Source: CAYVAP01 sp964343195 (GTDB taxonomy: Bacteria; Bacteroidota; Bacteroidia; J057). From it: a stretch of 64,000 nt of DNA. Positions 24,926 through 34,710 of this stretch are shown here, piece by piece. The notes under the pieces are model-generated. The model was given only the letters and a program-made list of their open reading frames with translations, had not been told where the DNA came from and did no database searches. Location of the stretch: the NCBI GenBank assembly GCA_964343195.1, contig CAYFIR010000004.1, positions 1-64,000 of the forward strand. Direction: 5' to 3'. The first letter of the stretch is position 1. Each line of letters opens with the position of its first letter. The position numbers were made by a program, and so were the translations under genes.

Positions 24926-27106
24926 ATGGCACGTATAATTATAGTATCGAACCGATTACCCATCACGATAGGTAGAAAAGAGGGCGAATTGATATACCAT
25001 CCCAGTGCAGGGGGACTGGCAACCGGCCTTTCATCTTTGGATGATTCCATAGACAGGCTATGGATTGGATGGCCTGGCCAGGCTGTAGAAGATCCCGCAG
25101 AGCAGGCAGATATAAAAACCCAGTTCAAGGAGGATGGAATGGCTCCGGTATTCCTTTCCCATGATGACCTGGAACTGTATTATGAGGGTTTTAGTAATAA
25201 AACCGTGTGGCCTCACTTCCACTACTTCACACAGTTTACCAATTATAATGACGAGTACTGGGCCAGGTACAAGGAGGTAAACCAGCGATTTGCAGATGTA
25301 GTAGCGGAGGAAGTCCAGGAGGATGACATGATCTGGGTGCACGACTACCAGTTGATGCTGGTTCCCGGCATGCTCAGAGAGCGATTTCCCAATAATTCCA
25401 TCGGATTTTTTCTGCACATCCCTTTCCCCTCCTATGAGATTTTCCGGACCCTTCCCTGGCGAAAGGAACTGCTCGAGGGGGTACTTGGAGCAGACCTCGT
25501 AGGATTTCACACCTTTGGATATATGCGCCACTTCCTGAGTGCGACCTATCGCATCATCGGGATTGAGCACAACCTCGGAAAACTCACCCTGAAGGGGCGC
25601 TCCATCAACGTGGATGTTTTCCCAATGGGAATCGACTATAATAAATTTGCCCACCCCAAGGTCGATGATCATCCTAGTGATGAAGTAAAATACATCGAGA
25701 AGTATAGCCACAAGAGCAAACTCATCCTGTCCATTGATCGCCTGGATTATTCCAAAGGGATACCTGAGCGCATCAAGGCCTACGAACAGTTCCTGCAGAA
25801 AAACACCCAATATCAGGGGAAGGTAACCCTGATCATGGTGGTGGTGCCTTCGCGTGCCGGTGTAGAGCAGTATCAGCAGTTGAAAGAAGAGATTGATGAA
25901 TTGGTCGGGAGAATAAATGCTGCCTATGGAACTTTCGAGTGGATTCCCATTCGCTACTACTACCGTTCCTTCCCATTTGCCAGCCTGAGTGCCATGTATA
26001 AGGCTGCCCATATCGCCTTGATTACCCCGCTAAGAGACGGGATGAACCTGGTCGCCAAGGAGTTTATCGCAAGTAAGCAGGGGGACCATGCAGGCGTGCT
26101 GATCATCAGTGAGATGGCTGGAGCCGCCAATGAACTTACTGAAGCAATTATCATCAACCCAAAGGATTCAAATGATATTGAAAGTGCTCTTATTGAAGCA
26201 CTTGAGATGCCTTTTGAAGAACAAAGACGTCGACTCGACGACATGCAAAAACGCCTGGAACGCTATGACGTTAAGCACTGGGCCAACAACTTTATCCGTC
26301 AACAAATGGAGACCAAAAAATTCCAAGAAGACCGCGAGACCAAACTGCTGAATACTACCCGCCGTGAGAGAATGCTGGAGGATTATCGCTCCGCTTCGAG
26401 CAGGCTTATCTTCCTGGATTATGATGGGACCCTCGTGGGATTTCACCCTGATCCAAAGGCAGTCGCCCCAGACGAAAATTTGATCGCCACCCTGAAGCGA
26501 TTCAAAGCCCAGGAAAACACCCACATTGTCATCATCAGTGGACGTGACCGATACACCCTTGAGCAGTGGCTTGGCGATATCGGAATCGAAATCGTATCAG
26601 AGCATGGTGTCTGGTTGTGGGACGGTGAAAAGTGGAACCTGAATGAAAGCGTGATGGACAACTGGAAGCCCGCGGTTATGCCGATTCTGGAAAACCTGGT
26701 AGAAAGGACTCCTGGCTCGTTCATAGAGGAGAAGGACTATACACTGGCATGGCATTACCGCAAAATCGACAACGATCTGGGGGCCAATCGTGTCCGTGAG
26801 ATCCGCGATGAGCTCATCTACCTGACCGCCAACCACAACCTGCAGGTGTTGGAGGGCAACAAGGTCGTGGAAGTTCGCAATGCCGGAATCGACAAGGGCA
26901 AAGCCGCAGGTCGCTGGCTCAAGCGTCAGGATTGGGGCTTCACCTTTGCGATCGGGGATGACCACACCGATGAGGATACCTTCCGGGCCATGCCACAGGA
27001 TGCTTATACCATCAAGGTAGGCCTGAATCGTACCGATGCACGCTTTAAGGTTCGTTCCGTTGAGGAAGCTCGTGAAGTGCTGGACCTGCTGAGCAATGCG
27101 ATGTGA
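24926..27106 (+). CDS. otsAB: Bifunctional trehalose-6-phosphate synthase/phosphatase
   Basis: A 726-residue fusion. Residues 1-465 are a GT20 trehalose-6-phosphate synthase (NRLPI, then WVHDYQLMLVP, then LSIDRLDYSKGIPER and a C-terminal LRDGMNLVAKE). From about 490 is a HAD-type phosphatase with LDYDGTLVG (Asp498, Asp500) and a late GDDHTDEDTF. One chain can thus make trehalose-6-phosphate from UDP-glucose and glucose-6-phosphate and remove its phosphate. Trehalose often protects against salt or drying. Transcription ends at a strong hairpin just after the stop. Confidence 0.95.
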   Translation: MARIIIVSNRLPITIGRKEGELIYHPSAGGLATGLSSLDDSIDRLWIGWPGQAVEDPAEQADIKTQFKEDGMAPVFLSHDDLELYYEGFSNKTVWPHFHYFTQFTNYNDEYWARYKEVNQRFADVVAEEVQEDDMIWVHDYQLMLVPGMLRERFPNNSIGFFLHIPFPSYEIFRTLPWRKELLEGVLGADLVGFHTFGYMRHFLSATYRIIGIEHNLGKLTLKGRSINVDVFPMGIDYNKFAHPKVDDHPSDEVKYIEKYSHKSKLILSIDRLDYSKGIPERIKAYEQFLQKNTQYQGKVTLIMVVVPSRAGVEQYQQLKEEIDELVGRINAAYGTFEWIPIRYYYRSFPFASLSAMYKAAHIALITPLRDGMNLVAKEFIASKQGDHAGVLIISEMAGAANELTEAIIINPKDSNDIESALIEALEMPFEEQRRRLDDMQKRLERYDVKHWANNFIRQQMETKKFQEDRETKLLNTTRRERMLEDYRSASSRLIFLDYDGTLVGFHPDPKAVAPDENLIATLKRFKAQENTHIVIISGRDRYTLEQWLGDIGIEIVSEHGVWLWDGEKWNLNESVMDNWKPAVMPILENLVERTPGSFIEEKDYTLAWHYRKIDNDLGANRVREIRDELIYLTANHNLQVLEGNKVVEVRNAGIDKGKAAGRWLKRQDWGFTFAIGDDHTDEDTFRAMPQDAYTIKVGLNRTDARFKVRSVEEAREVLDLLSNAM

Positions 27107-27130
27107 TTAGCGGAATACGGGAAACATATC

Positions 27131-27168
27131 AATGCGGCAACCTCCACAGGTTGCCGCATTTTGTGTTT
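27131..27168. terminator. Stem-loop terminator after otsAB
   Basis: AATGCGGCAACC (27131-27142) pairs perfectly with GGTTGCCGCATT (27149-27160) around a 6-nt loop, followed by TTGTGTTT. It also overlaps the 3' end of the convergent gene at 27167 and could end both transcripts. Confidence 0.85.
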
Positions 27169-28642
27169 AATTTTCTACATTTAGCTCAGCCTTTAGCCTG
27201 GAAATTTCGGCTCGAAGCCAGGAAGAATTGGCGATGGCCCGAGTTTCGTTCATGGCGTCTTCCAGGTCAGCCAGTCTCCGGGACAGATCCGCCTCCGGGC
27301 CGTATTTGTCCTGCTTGCGACGGATTCGCCAGAGCTTTTTGGCAAAACGCAGCAGATTCCGGTGGGTCTGGGTATGGTAACCAGGGATCTGTTTGTTTCG
27401 CTTGATGAATGCCTCAAAGGCTTGAAAATGATAGCTAAGGCTGTCGTCGTCCCGAAGTTCGAAGTATATTTTCAGGAGAATGGATTTGGCACTCAGGTGA
27501 TAGAAGACATCGGTAAAGGTGACGTGGTTCAGCAGTTTCATGGCCTCGCGATACTGCTGTCGTTCATAATGGTAGGCAGCCAGATTGTAGGTATAGGCAT
27601 TTTCCCGAATATCAGGATGTAGCCTGGACCGATACTGCTCCAAAAATTCCAGTACCCAGTCAAAGGCCTTGGTCCTGAGGCCAACGGTCGTGATGTTTTT
27701 GTAATGTTCATGCGCGATCATTCCCTGATCCAATAGCAGCTCATTGGCCAATAACTGCTTGTATAACTGCAGGATTTCGTGGAGGTAGCGGCTCTCCCCG
27801 CGGTTGATCTGCCGAATGCAATAGTTTTGGGCATAGGCATACATGGAGTAGGCCTCGCTGCGCGGAAAAATATCCGCGTGCTCGTGGAGAAGTTTTACGA
27901 GGGATTCAAAGTGGGTCTCTGCCTCCGGTTCAGTCAGGCAAAGGTAAATGCGGTAGTAAATCGATATCACCGGAAGCTCGCGGTAAGGATGCTGATCGTC
28001 TTTGAGGGGCAGGATAAACTGTTCGACCAGTTGAGTCTGAAAGTCTGAATTGGTCAGATATTTCCGGTTGACCATCTCGCAAACCAGTCTCAATCGAGTC
28101 GCCAGGAAAAACACATCCAGGTGGTGTACAGCCTGCGGAAGGCTGCCTTTAATCTGCCGGGCCTGCCCCTGACCTGCCACCTGATCCGCGAGGGCTATGG
28201 CCTGATACTGGTGCAGATGGTGCCCCCCGTTTCGGATGCTGGCTTTTGACTGGCGTTCCTGATGCTGATCCCATACCCGCTGAAAATGATCTTTCATCCT
28301 TCTCCTGCTCAACTCCTCCATCAGGTGCTGGGCCTGATGCCTGTCATCCTGCTGAAAACTTTCATGGGCCAGAAAGCGCTCAAATAGCCGCATCAGTTGC
28401 GACAGTTGGTCATGAACGGCCTGGGCTTTAAATGATTCTTCTCCGGGGAATAATACCTCAAAAAGGGCCGGCTTTTCTATTGTTTCCTCTGGGAAGTCGG
28501 GGTGAACCTGGATGAGGTATTTAACCAGCCATAGACTGCGCTGGTTTTGGTTGAAATAGGGCGAAGCCACGAAGCTTTCAAACCGACGCAAATCTCCCAC
28601 AGATAGCTGTGAAATTAAATGAATTACCCTGGGTTGTTTCAT
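27167..28642 (-). CDS. Helical protein of unknown function
   Basis: A 491-residue, mostly helical protein without signal or membrane segments. The N-terminus has a segment LRRFESFVASPYFNQNQRS and a later FEVLFPGEESFKAQAVHDQL, a pattern I have seen in uncharacterised Bacteroidota proteins. The C-terminal half, with repeated hydrophobic/charged helix pairs (LAAYHYERQQYREAMKLLNH), looks TPR-like. It may be a scaffold or binding protein. Its gene stands alone, convergent with otsAB. Confidence 0.6.
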   Translation of the reverse strand: MKQPRVIHLISQLSVGDLRRFESFVASPYFNQNQRSLWLVKYLIQVHPDFPEETIEKPALFEVLFPGEESFKAQAVHDQLSQLMRLFERFLAHESFQQDDRHQAQHLMEELSRRRMKDHFQRVWDQHQERQSKASIRNGGHHLHQYQAIALADQVAGQGQARQIKGSLPQAVHHLDVFFLATRLRLVCEMVNRKYLTNSDFQTQLVEQFILPLKDDQHPYRELPVISIYYRIYLCLTEPEAETHFESLVKLLHEHADIFPRSEAYSMYAYAQNYCIRQINRGESRYLHEILQLYKQLLANELLLDQGMIAHEHYKNITTVGLRTKAFDWVLEFLEQYRSRLHPDIRENAYTYNLAAYHYERQQYREAMKLLNHVTFTDVFYHLSAKSILLKIYFELRDDDSLSYHFQAFEAFIKRNKQIPGYHTQTHRNLLRFAKKLWRIRRKQDKYGPEADLSRRLADLEDAMNETRAIANSSWLRAEISRLKAELNVEN

Positions 28643-28841
28643 GAAGGAATAATCATGTTATCCAGAATCGTGGTTGTGTGTATAGTTTTTGTAGTTGATA
28701 AACAGGTATTTATGAATATTGTTTTTTCAGGTTGATGGCTAAAAAGCCGCAAAATCGTCCCTAATTCTATTGAACAAATCACCCAAACCGTCGATTAATT
28801 GACCGTAGGAAAACAAGAAACACCACCCAACCTTCAACATT

Positions 28842-30173
28842 ATGCATCCCATCTACTACCTCCGATCGCTGCTTTTTTCCCTGGCCTGTCTGGTGGGAAT
28901 GCAGTATGGCTTTGCTCAGGGATTGTCAGTAGCGTTTCCCTCAGATTCTCTGTACGTCTGTCAGGACAGTAGCCAGGTGTTTGAGGTTGCCGTTAAGGGT
29001 GCACAGGGAGGAGTGGAGTATTTCTGGCAGGATGGAAGTACCGATCCCACCTGGCTGCTAACGCAGGCAACCCAGGATATGGAAATATCGGTGCAGGTAT
29101 GGGACGGTTCGGGAGATACGGTTCAGGCATCAGTTTGGCTGACTGTGCTCCCTGAGTGTGTATTACCAGGTGATGCAGATGGCAATCGGGTCGCAAACAA
29201 CTATGACCTGCTGGCCATGGGACTCGCGTTTGGGCAGATAGGTCCGGTGAGACCAGATGCTCATACCCAATTTGTTGGTCAGGCGGCTCCCGCATGGGGA
29301 GTTAGCAGTCCCCTGGGACCAGATCTGGTGCATGGAGATGCTGATGGGGATGGGGCTATCGGGTTCGCTGATACTGACGTGATCGGGCTGAATTACCAGT
29401 ATCCACAGGATATTGACAACAGTCTTATTGACTATGCAAACGGAGTTCCTGTAGCAGTGGAATTAGGATCCAGTCAGGTTTTTCCGGGCGATACGGTTCA
29501 CCTACTGGTGTTGATTGGGGATAGTTTAAATCCAGCCAATGACTTCTATGGGTTGGCATTTAGCATAGACTACAGCTCGCCTATCCTGGACAGTGCCGCT
29601 ATTGAGGTCTCGCTTGATGGTTCGTGGTTGGGAAGCGATGGCAGCGCACTGGCGAGTATCGCAAAAGGATTTGGGCAGCCACAACAGATTGATATTGGGA
29701 TAACGAGGCTGAATGGAGTGGCGGTGATGGGATATGGATTGGCTGCCGACATAACGGTCATCATCGATGACATTTCCGGAAAAAAAGAAGGTGTGGAAAA
29801 GGTCGAATTCAAGCTGGCCAACCTGCTCCTGCTGGATGAAAATGGGGACCCTGTTCCGGTGGCGCCTATTTCAGAAGACCTCCTGATTGATTATAGCAAT
29901 GGGACAGCCAATATCCAGAAATCAGCACCAGAAAATGATGAAATCAGGGTGTATCCCCAGCCAGCCCGTGAAAATGTGATGATAGAGTTTCCAGCGTCAT
30001 TCTCCGTAGAGACTTTCCAGCTGTGGGATGTGGCAGGGAAAAAGTTACCAACGGTGGGGATGCTGAGCCCCGGAGAGCTTCGGCTTGATGTGTCTACTCT
30101 CCCGCCGGGGTTGGTGTTTCTCACGATTGCGACAGACAAATCCACTATAACGCGAAGAATTGTAATAAGGTAA
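28842..30173 (+). CDS. T9SS-secreted protein with dockerin-like and cohesin-like domains
   Basis: A 443-residue exported protein with a signal peptide ending near residue 25. Residues about 110-185 contain two Ca-binding loops, GDADGNRVANNYD and GDADGDGAIGFADTD, in dockerin type I spacing but with a long insert between them. Residues about 200-330 have the strand pattern of a cohesin-like domain (PGDTVHLLVLIGDS, YGLAFSIDYSSPIL). The last 75 residues are a T9SS sorting domain (YPQPARENVMIEF, PPGLVFLTI, RRIVIR). Dockerin and cohesin usually bind each other, so both in one protein is notable; it may be structural. Confidence 0.75.
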   Translation: MHPIYYLRSLLFSLACLVGMQYGFAQGLSVAFPSDSLYVCQDSSQVFEVAVKGAQGGVEYFWQDGSTDPTWLLTQATQDMEISVQVWDGSGDTVQASVWLTVLPECVLPGDADGNRVANNYDLLAMGLAFGQIGPVRPDAHTQFVGQAAPAWGVSSPLGPDLVHGDADGDGAIGFADTDVIGLNYQYPQDIDNSLIDYANGVPVAVELGSSQVFPGDTVHLLVLIGDSLNPANDFYGLAFSIDYSSPILDSAAIEVSLDGSWLGSDGSALASIAKGFGQPQQIDIGITRLNGVAVMGYGLAADITVIIDDISGKKEGVEKVEFKLANLLLLDENGDPVPVAPISEDLLIDYSNGTANIQKSAPENDEIRVYPQPARENVMIEFPASFSVETFQLWDVAGKKLPTVGMLSPGELRLDVSTLPPGLVFLTIATDKSTITRRIVIR

Positions 30174-30223
30174 TAGGTTAATAGGATCGTTCTTTTTTGT
30201 GTGTTTCTCACTACATCTTTCGC

Positions 30224-30242
30224 TCAGTAACGAGGTTACTGA
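30224..30242. terminator. Small stem-loop after the dockerin-like gene
   Basis: TCAGTAAC (30224-30231) pairs with GTTACTGA (30235-30242) across a GAG loop. It follows a T-rich stretch and precedes the DUF4397 gene by about 80 nt. No U-run follows, so termination is uncertain. Confidence 0.4.
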
Positions 30243-30321
30243 ACTGATCAAGGTCCGGCATTTGGCATCTGATTGATTCTGAGGTCGGACTGTTAAAACA
30301 ACTTATCAATACCCAAATACT

Positions 30322-33300
30322 ATGAGACGACTAATGTTACCATTAGTCCTGGGGATGCTATTGTGCATTTTCACCGGGACCGCATTCGCCCAAACCGTGC
30401 GAGTACAGATTATTCACAACTCACCTGACATGGCCACCACCCCCATTGACATTTTGGTGGATGGCAGTGTCGCCTTCGATGATGTTGAATTCCGACAGGC
30501 TACGCCATTTGTAGATCTTGACATCACCTCTACCGTCACGGTGGATGTGGGGACTGGACCTCTTCCTATTCCCCTGCCACCTCTGACACCTGGAGAAAGT
30601 TATGTGGTCATGGCGACTGGTATCCTCCCTACCAGCACAGGATATGACGCCAGCGTAGAGACCGCCAATGGCGGAAATATCGATTTTGACATCATTGCCC
30701 TGCAGACTGGTCCCGACACTACGACTACCGCTGGTTCGGTCAACGTAGCAGTCGCACACGGGACCACCGATGCCGATACCGTAGATGTATTGGCCAATGG
30801 GGGAGTACTAATCGACGACCTGGCTTACGAAGAGTTTCGCCCATATGCTGGCGTGCCCACAGGCGAGTACATCCTACAGGTAACTCCCTACAATGACAAC
30901 AGCAACGTGATTGCTTCCTACATCGCCGATCTGAATGGATTTGACGGAGAAGGAATCGTGGTATTTGCTTCTGGTTTTGTCAATCCTGCGAATAACAACA
31001 ACGGCCCCGCCTTTGGCCTCTATGCCGTAGGACGCACAGGAGGACAGGCCATTGCCTTGCCCACAGTAGGAAATGCCCGTGCCCAGATCATTCACAATTC
31101 TGCTGATCCCGCTGCCGCTACGGTTGACGTGTACGTGGACATCGTAACCGATACGGTCAAGTTTGAAGATGTGAACTTCCGTGACGCGACTCCCTTCGTT
31201 GACCTGCCCGCTGGATACGAACTGACCGCCGTAGTGGCCCTCCCGACCAGTACTGACATCACCGACGGTGTCGTAGGAACCTTCCCGCTGACCGTGATGG
31301 ACGGTGAGAGCTACGTAGTCATGGCCTCTGGTGTAGTCGGAACTGGCTTTGCGGCCAATCCTGACGGAGTCAACAATGCTTTTACCCTGCTGGTGCAGGA
31401 TGGCGCTCGTGAAGTGGCCAACACCGCAGGAAATGTGGACCTGCTCGTTAACCACGGCTCTACTGACGCTCCTAGCGTAGGCATCGCCGCCAATGGTGGC
31501 CTGGCCGTGGATAGCGCTGCCTATCAGGACTTTGCAGGCTATCTGGAAGTTCCCGCTGGAGCATACCGCGTAGACGTGACCGCTCCTGGTGATGCAGGAA
31601 CCGTGTTATTCCCTTACTATGTAGATCTGACTGGCTTTGCTGATGCAGCTCTGACTGTGTTTGCCTCTGGTTTTGTTGATCCTTCTGCCAACAATAGCGG
31701 AGAGGCATTCGGACTATTTGCCGTAGGGCCAAATGGTGGTGCGGCCATCCCGCTGGCTGAGGTTGGGGGCGCTCGTGCGCAGATCATTCACAACTCTGCT
31801 GATCCTGCCGCTGCTACAGTGGACATCTACGTGGACATCCTGGCCGATACGGTCAAGTTTGAAGACGTGAACTTCCGCGATGCCACTCCTTTCGTTGACC
31901 TGCCCGCTGGATACGAACTGACCGCCGTAGTGGCCGGACCTACCAGTACTGACATCACTGACGGTGTTGTAGGAACCTTCCCGCTGACCGTTATGGACGG
32001 TGAAAGCTACGTGGTTATGGCTTCTGGTGTGGTTGGAACTGGCTTTGCCGCCAACCCTGACGGAGTCAACAACGCCTTTACCCTGCTGGTACAGGATGGC
32101 GCTCGTGAGGCTGCCAATACCGCAGGAAACGTTGACCTGCTCGTAAACCACGGCTCTACTGACGCTCCCAGCGTAGGCATTGCCGCCAATGGTGGCCTGG
32201 CTGTGGATAGCGCCGCCTACCAGGACTTTGCGGGCTATCTGGAAGTTCCCGCTGGAGCATACCGCGTAGACGTGACCGCTCCTGGTGATGCAGGAACCGT
32301 GTTATTCCCTTACTATGTAGATCTGACTGGCTTTGCTGATGCAGCTCTGACCGTGTTTGCCTCTGGTTATATCGATCCTTCTGCCAACAATGGCGGAGAA
32401 GCATTCGGACTCTTTGCCGTAGGACCAAACGGTGGAGCGGCTATCCCACTGGCCGCAGTAGGAAATGGACGGGTACAGATCATCCACAATGCTGCCGATC
32501 CTGCCGCTGCAAGTGTTGACATCTATGTCGATATCCTGAGCGATACCGTGAAGTTTGAGGATGTGCCCTTCCGCGCAGCCACTGGCTTCAATGACCTTCC
32601 CACTGGCTATGAGCTGGATATCGTGATCGCCGTTCCTTCCAGTAACGACATCACCGACGGTGCGGTCGATACGGTAAGCGTGACCCTGCAGGATGGCGAT
32701 GTATTCTATGCCATTGCGAATGGTGTACTTGATACGGCCAATTTCACCACCGCCGCCAATGGCGCTGACATCCTGTTTGACCTGTACTTCGGTGCAGCAC
32801 GGGAAGCCGCCGCCAATCAGTCAGACTTTGATCTGAAGGTATTCCATGGTGCGACCGATGCACCTACAGTGGATGTAGCTGTCAACGAAGGCATCCCAGC
32901 TCTGGTTGATTCGCTCGCATACGGACAGTTCACCGACTTTGTATCAGTAGCCCCTGCACTGTACCAACTGGGCGTAGGAGCACATCCCCTCACAACTGCG
33001 GATAATATCCTGGCCAGCTTTGACGCAGAGCTGAGCAGTGCTGCCGGAGGTGCAGGTCTGGTACTGGCATCCGGATTCCTTAGCCCTGAAGATGAAGCCG
33101 CCGATTCCGAGGCATTCGGGTTGCTATTCGTACAGCCAGATGGTACGGCTACCCTGCTGCCAGCTTCTGCTACCAGCATCCGCGACCTGGCTCTGGACAA
33201 CTCTGTGGTCAGTCTGTATCCCAATCCCGCCAATGGTCGGGTAAACCTTGACTACCGCACAACTGAAGAAGGCGAAGTAACCGTGCAGTTGTTTGACCTG

Positions 33301-33450
33301 CAGGGCCGTGAGATCATGACCCAGCAAAACTACCAGCTGCCCGGTAGCCACAGCATGACCCTGGACCTGAATCAGGTACAGAGTGGTGTCCACCTGATGA
33401 TGGTGACCACTCCTAACACCCGTTCCGTGGTGCGCCTGTTGGTTGAATAA
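30322..33450 (+). CDS. DUF4397 repeat surface protein, T9SS-secreted
   Basis: A 1042-residue exported protein with a signal peptide ending FAQ at residue 24. Four large units follow (about 26-251, 252-483, 484-715, 716-945), each made of two DUF4397 beta domains; each opens with [VRG]-x-x-IIHN[SA].D (as RVQIIHNS or RAQIIHNS). The middle two units are nearly identical in protein and DNA. The C-terminus has a T9SS sorting domain (YPNPANGRVNLDY, LFDLQGREI, SGVHLMMV). DUF4397 proteins are surface-exposed and often act in adhesion or cell-surface layers; a specific role is unknown. Confidence 0.88.
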   Translation: MRRLMLPLVLGMLLCIFTGTAFAQTVRVQIIHNSPDMATTPIDILVDGSVAFDDVEFRQATPFVDLDITSTVTVDVGTGPLPIPLPPLTPGESYVVMATGILPTSTGYDASVETANGGNIDFDIIALQTGPDTTTTAGSVNVAVAHGTTDADTVDVLANGGVLIDDLAYEEFRPYAGVPTGEYILQVTPYNDNSNVIASYIADLNGFDGEGIVVFASGFVNPANNNNGPAFGLYAVGRTGGQAIALPTVGNARAQIIHNSADPAAATVDVYVDIVTDTVKFEDVNFRDATPFVDLPAGYELTAVVALPTSTDITDGVVGTFPLTVMDGESYVVMASGVVGTGFAANPDGVNNAFTLLVQDGAREVANTAGNVDLLVNHGSTDAPSVGIAANGGLAVDSAAYQDFAGYLEVPAGAYRVDVTAPGDAGTVLFPYYVDLTGFADAALTVFASGFVDPSANNSGEAFGLFAVGPNGGAAIPLAEVGGARAQIIHNSADPAAATVDIYVDILADTVKFEDVNFRDATPFVDLPAGYELTAVVAGPTSTDITDGVVGTFPLTVMDGESYVVMASGVVGTGFAANPDGVNNAFTLLVQDGAREAANTAGNVDLLVNHGSTDAPSVGIAANGGLAVDSAAYQDFAGYLEVPAGAYRVDVTAPGDAGTVLFPYYVDLTGFADAALTVFASGYIDPSANNGGEAFGLFAVGPNGGAAIPLAAVGNGRVQIIHNAADPAAASVDIYVDILSDTVKFEDVPFRAATGFNDLPTGYELDIVIAVPSSNDITDGAVDTVSVTLQDGDVFYAIANGVLDTANFTTAANGADILFDLYFGAAREAAANQSDFDLKVFHGATDAPTVDVAVNEGIPALVDSLAYGQFTDFVSVAPALYQLGVGAHPLTTADNILASFDAELSSAAGGAGLVLASGFLSPEDEAADSEAFGLLFVQPDGTATLLPASATSIRDLALDNSVVSLYPNPANGRVNLDYRTTEEGEVTVQLFDLQGREIMTQQNYQLPGSHSMTLDLNQVQSGVHLMMVTTPNTRSVVRLLVE
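31075..32466 (+). repeat. Two near-identical 696-bp coding repeats
   Basis: Units 31075-31770 and 31771-32466 are each exactly 696 bp (232 codons). Long stretches agree base for base, for example 31559-31660 against 32255-32356, including silent sites. The flanking units are clearly more diverged. This points to recent duplication or gene conversion within the gene, and such repeats may change in number. Confidence 0.9.
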
Positions 33451-33479
33451 GGATTTGAATGTTGGGTTAATCTAGACTC

Positions 33480-33505
33480 GCCCCCGATTCCTGAGAGTCG
33501 GGGGC
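33480..33505. terminator. Stem-loop terminator between convergent genes
   Basis: GCCCCCGATTC (33480-33490) pairs with GAGTCGGGGGC (33495-33505), with one G-T wobble, around CTGA. AATTTCT follows on the plus strand. It serves the DUF4397 gene and possibly the converging peptidase gene. Confidence 0.8.
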
Positions 33506-33516
33506 AATTTCTATTC

Positions 33517-34575
33517 CTACTGTCGGATTATTCTATGGATAAAATCCAGTTTTTCCTTTACCGCAGCAGGAATCACGAATGGGTACACATCTGGAATGCC
33601 CATGCCCCGATTGAAACTGTTGACTGAGAGGCTGGTCATGACGAAGGCATCCAGGATGCGCTCAAAGTTCCCTTCCTGGTACGGATCGAAATCCACCGCT
33701 TCGACATTGGAAATGGAACTGCTGATCAACGGATCGATCGATAGCCCAAATGAAAAAGCGGTCTCTACCATGTCCATGATGTGGAGATAGTGGGTCCAGG
33801 TCTCGGCCCAGTCTTCCCAGGGGTGGGCAGTGGCATAGGCGCTGATGAACCGCTGCTCCCAGCCAGAGGGTGCTCCCTGTGCATAGTAGACTTCGAGTGC
33901 CTGACCGTAGTTTTGGGTCTCATCGCCAAAAAGCGTCCGGTAACTTGCCAGTGTCTCCGGGAAAGGGCGAATGATCTGCTCCCAGTAGTAGTGCCCGACT
34001 TCATGCCTGAAGTGGCCGATTAGGGTGCGATAGGGTTCCGACATCCGCCTGCGAATCTGTTCCCGATGCACAGAGTCCGTCTCAGCCAGGTTGATGGTGA
34101 TCAGTCCTTTGTAATGACCCGTTTGCACGCTATTGCCAGAGCCATTGGACTGTCTGTCTGAGAGAAAATCAAAAGCCAGGCCCTGCTCGGCATCCTCTGT
34201 TTTGGGGGTAATAGGTAGGCCAAGTTTCAGCAAGCTATAAAGCAGGCGGTGCTTGGCTTTTTCCAGCTTTTGCCAGGCCAGCAGATGTCCTTCCACACTC
34301 AGATTGGGGATGGTCCGGTTGAGAGCACACGCTTCGCATAAGTGCTCCGGTGTGTTGGTAGGTACCAGCCAGTTACAGACCCCATGAGCATGGTTGCTGC
34401 AATAGTCGTACAAGACCCCGTCCGATGGCATTAGCGTCCAGTGGCCATTAGTCGCCTCCAAAGCGTGTAGAGATTGTCGTTCCCCATGATAACCCAGTGC
34501 ATACCCACATCGCAGGCACTGGGTATTCTCAAAGAATACAGGAAACTGGCAGTTTTGGCACTGGAATAGATTCAT
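33517..34575 (-). CDS. Putative zinc-binding metallopeptidase with zinc ribbon
   Basis: A 352-residue protein. An N-terminal zinc ribbon uses Cys6, Cys9, Cys20 and Cys23, and a second Cys cluster (YCSNHAHGVCNWL, CEAC) follows. A metallopeptidase motif HEVGH lies at 191-195 within HFRHEVGHYYWEQ. This order matches the bacterial zinc-ribbon plus Peptidase_Mx (DUF2248) family. There is no signal peptide, so it is probably cytoplasmic. The substrate is unknown. Confidence 0.85.
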   Translation of the reverse strand: MNLFQCQNCQFPVFFENTQCLRCGYALGYHGERQSLHALEATNGHWTLMPSDGVLYDYCSNHAHGVCNWLVPTNTPEHLCEACALNRTIPNLSVEGHLLAWQKLEKAKHRLLYSLLKLGLPITPKTEDAEQGLAFDFLSDRQSNGSGNSVQTGHYKGLITINLAETDSVHREQIRRRMSEPYRTLIGHFRHEVGHYYWEQIIRPFPETLASYRTLFGDETQNYGQALEVYYAQGAPSGWEQRFISAYATAHPWEDWAETWTHYLHIMDMVETAFSFGLSIDPLISSSISNVEAVDFDPYQEGNFERILDAFVMTSLSVNSFNRGMGIPDVYPFVIPAAVKEKLDFIHRIIRQ

Positions 34576-34710
34576 GGGAAGTTGGAAAGGTAAGGGGATT
34601 TTGTTTTGGAAAAGCTAAAGTCAGAGAAAATGTTTGGAGCATTTCGGAGTCGGTATGAATCTTTGACTATACCATATTTCCCCATTGATAAGAACTATTG
34701 TGAAAATTTG

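Noticed and set aside
31075..32466. CRISPR-like repeat spacing
   Set aside because: The repeats are coding DUF4397 units of 696 bp, with no short repeats and spacers.
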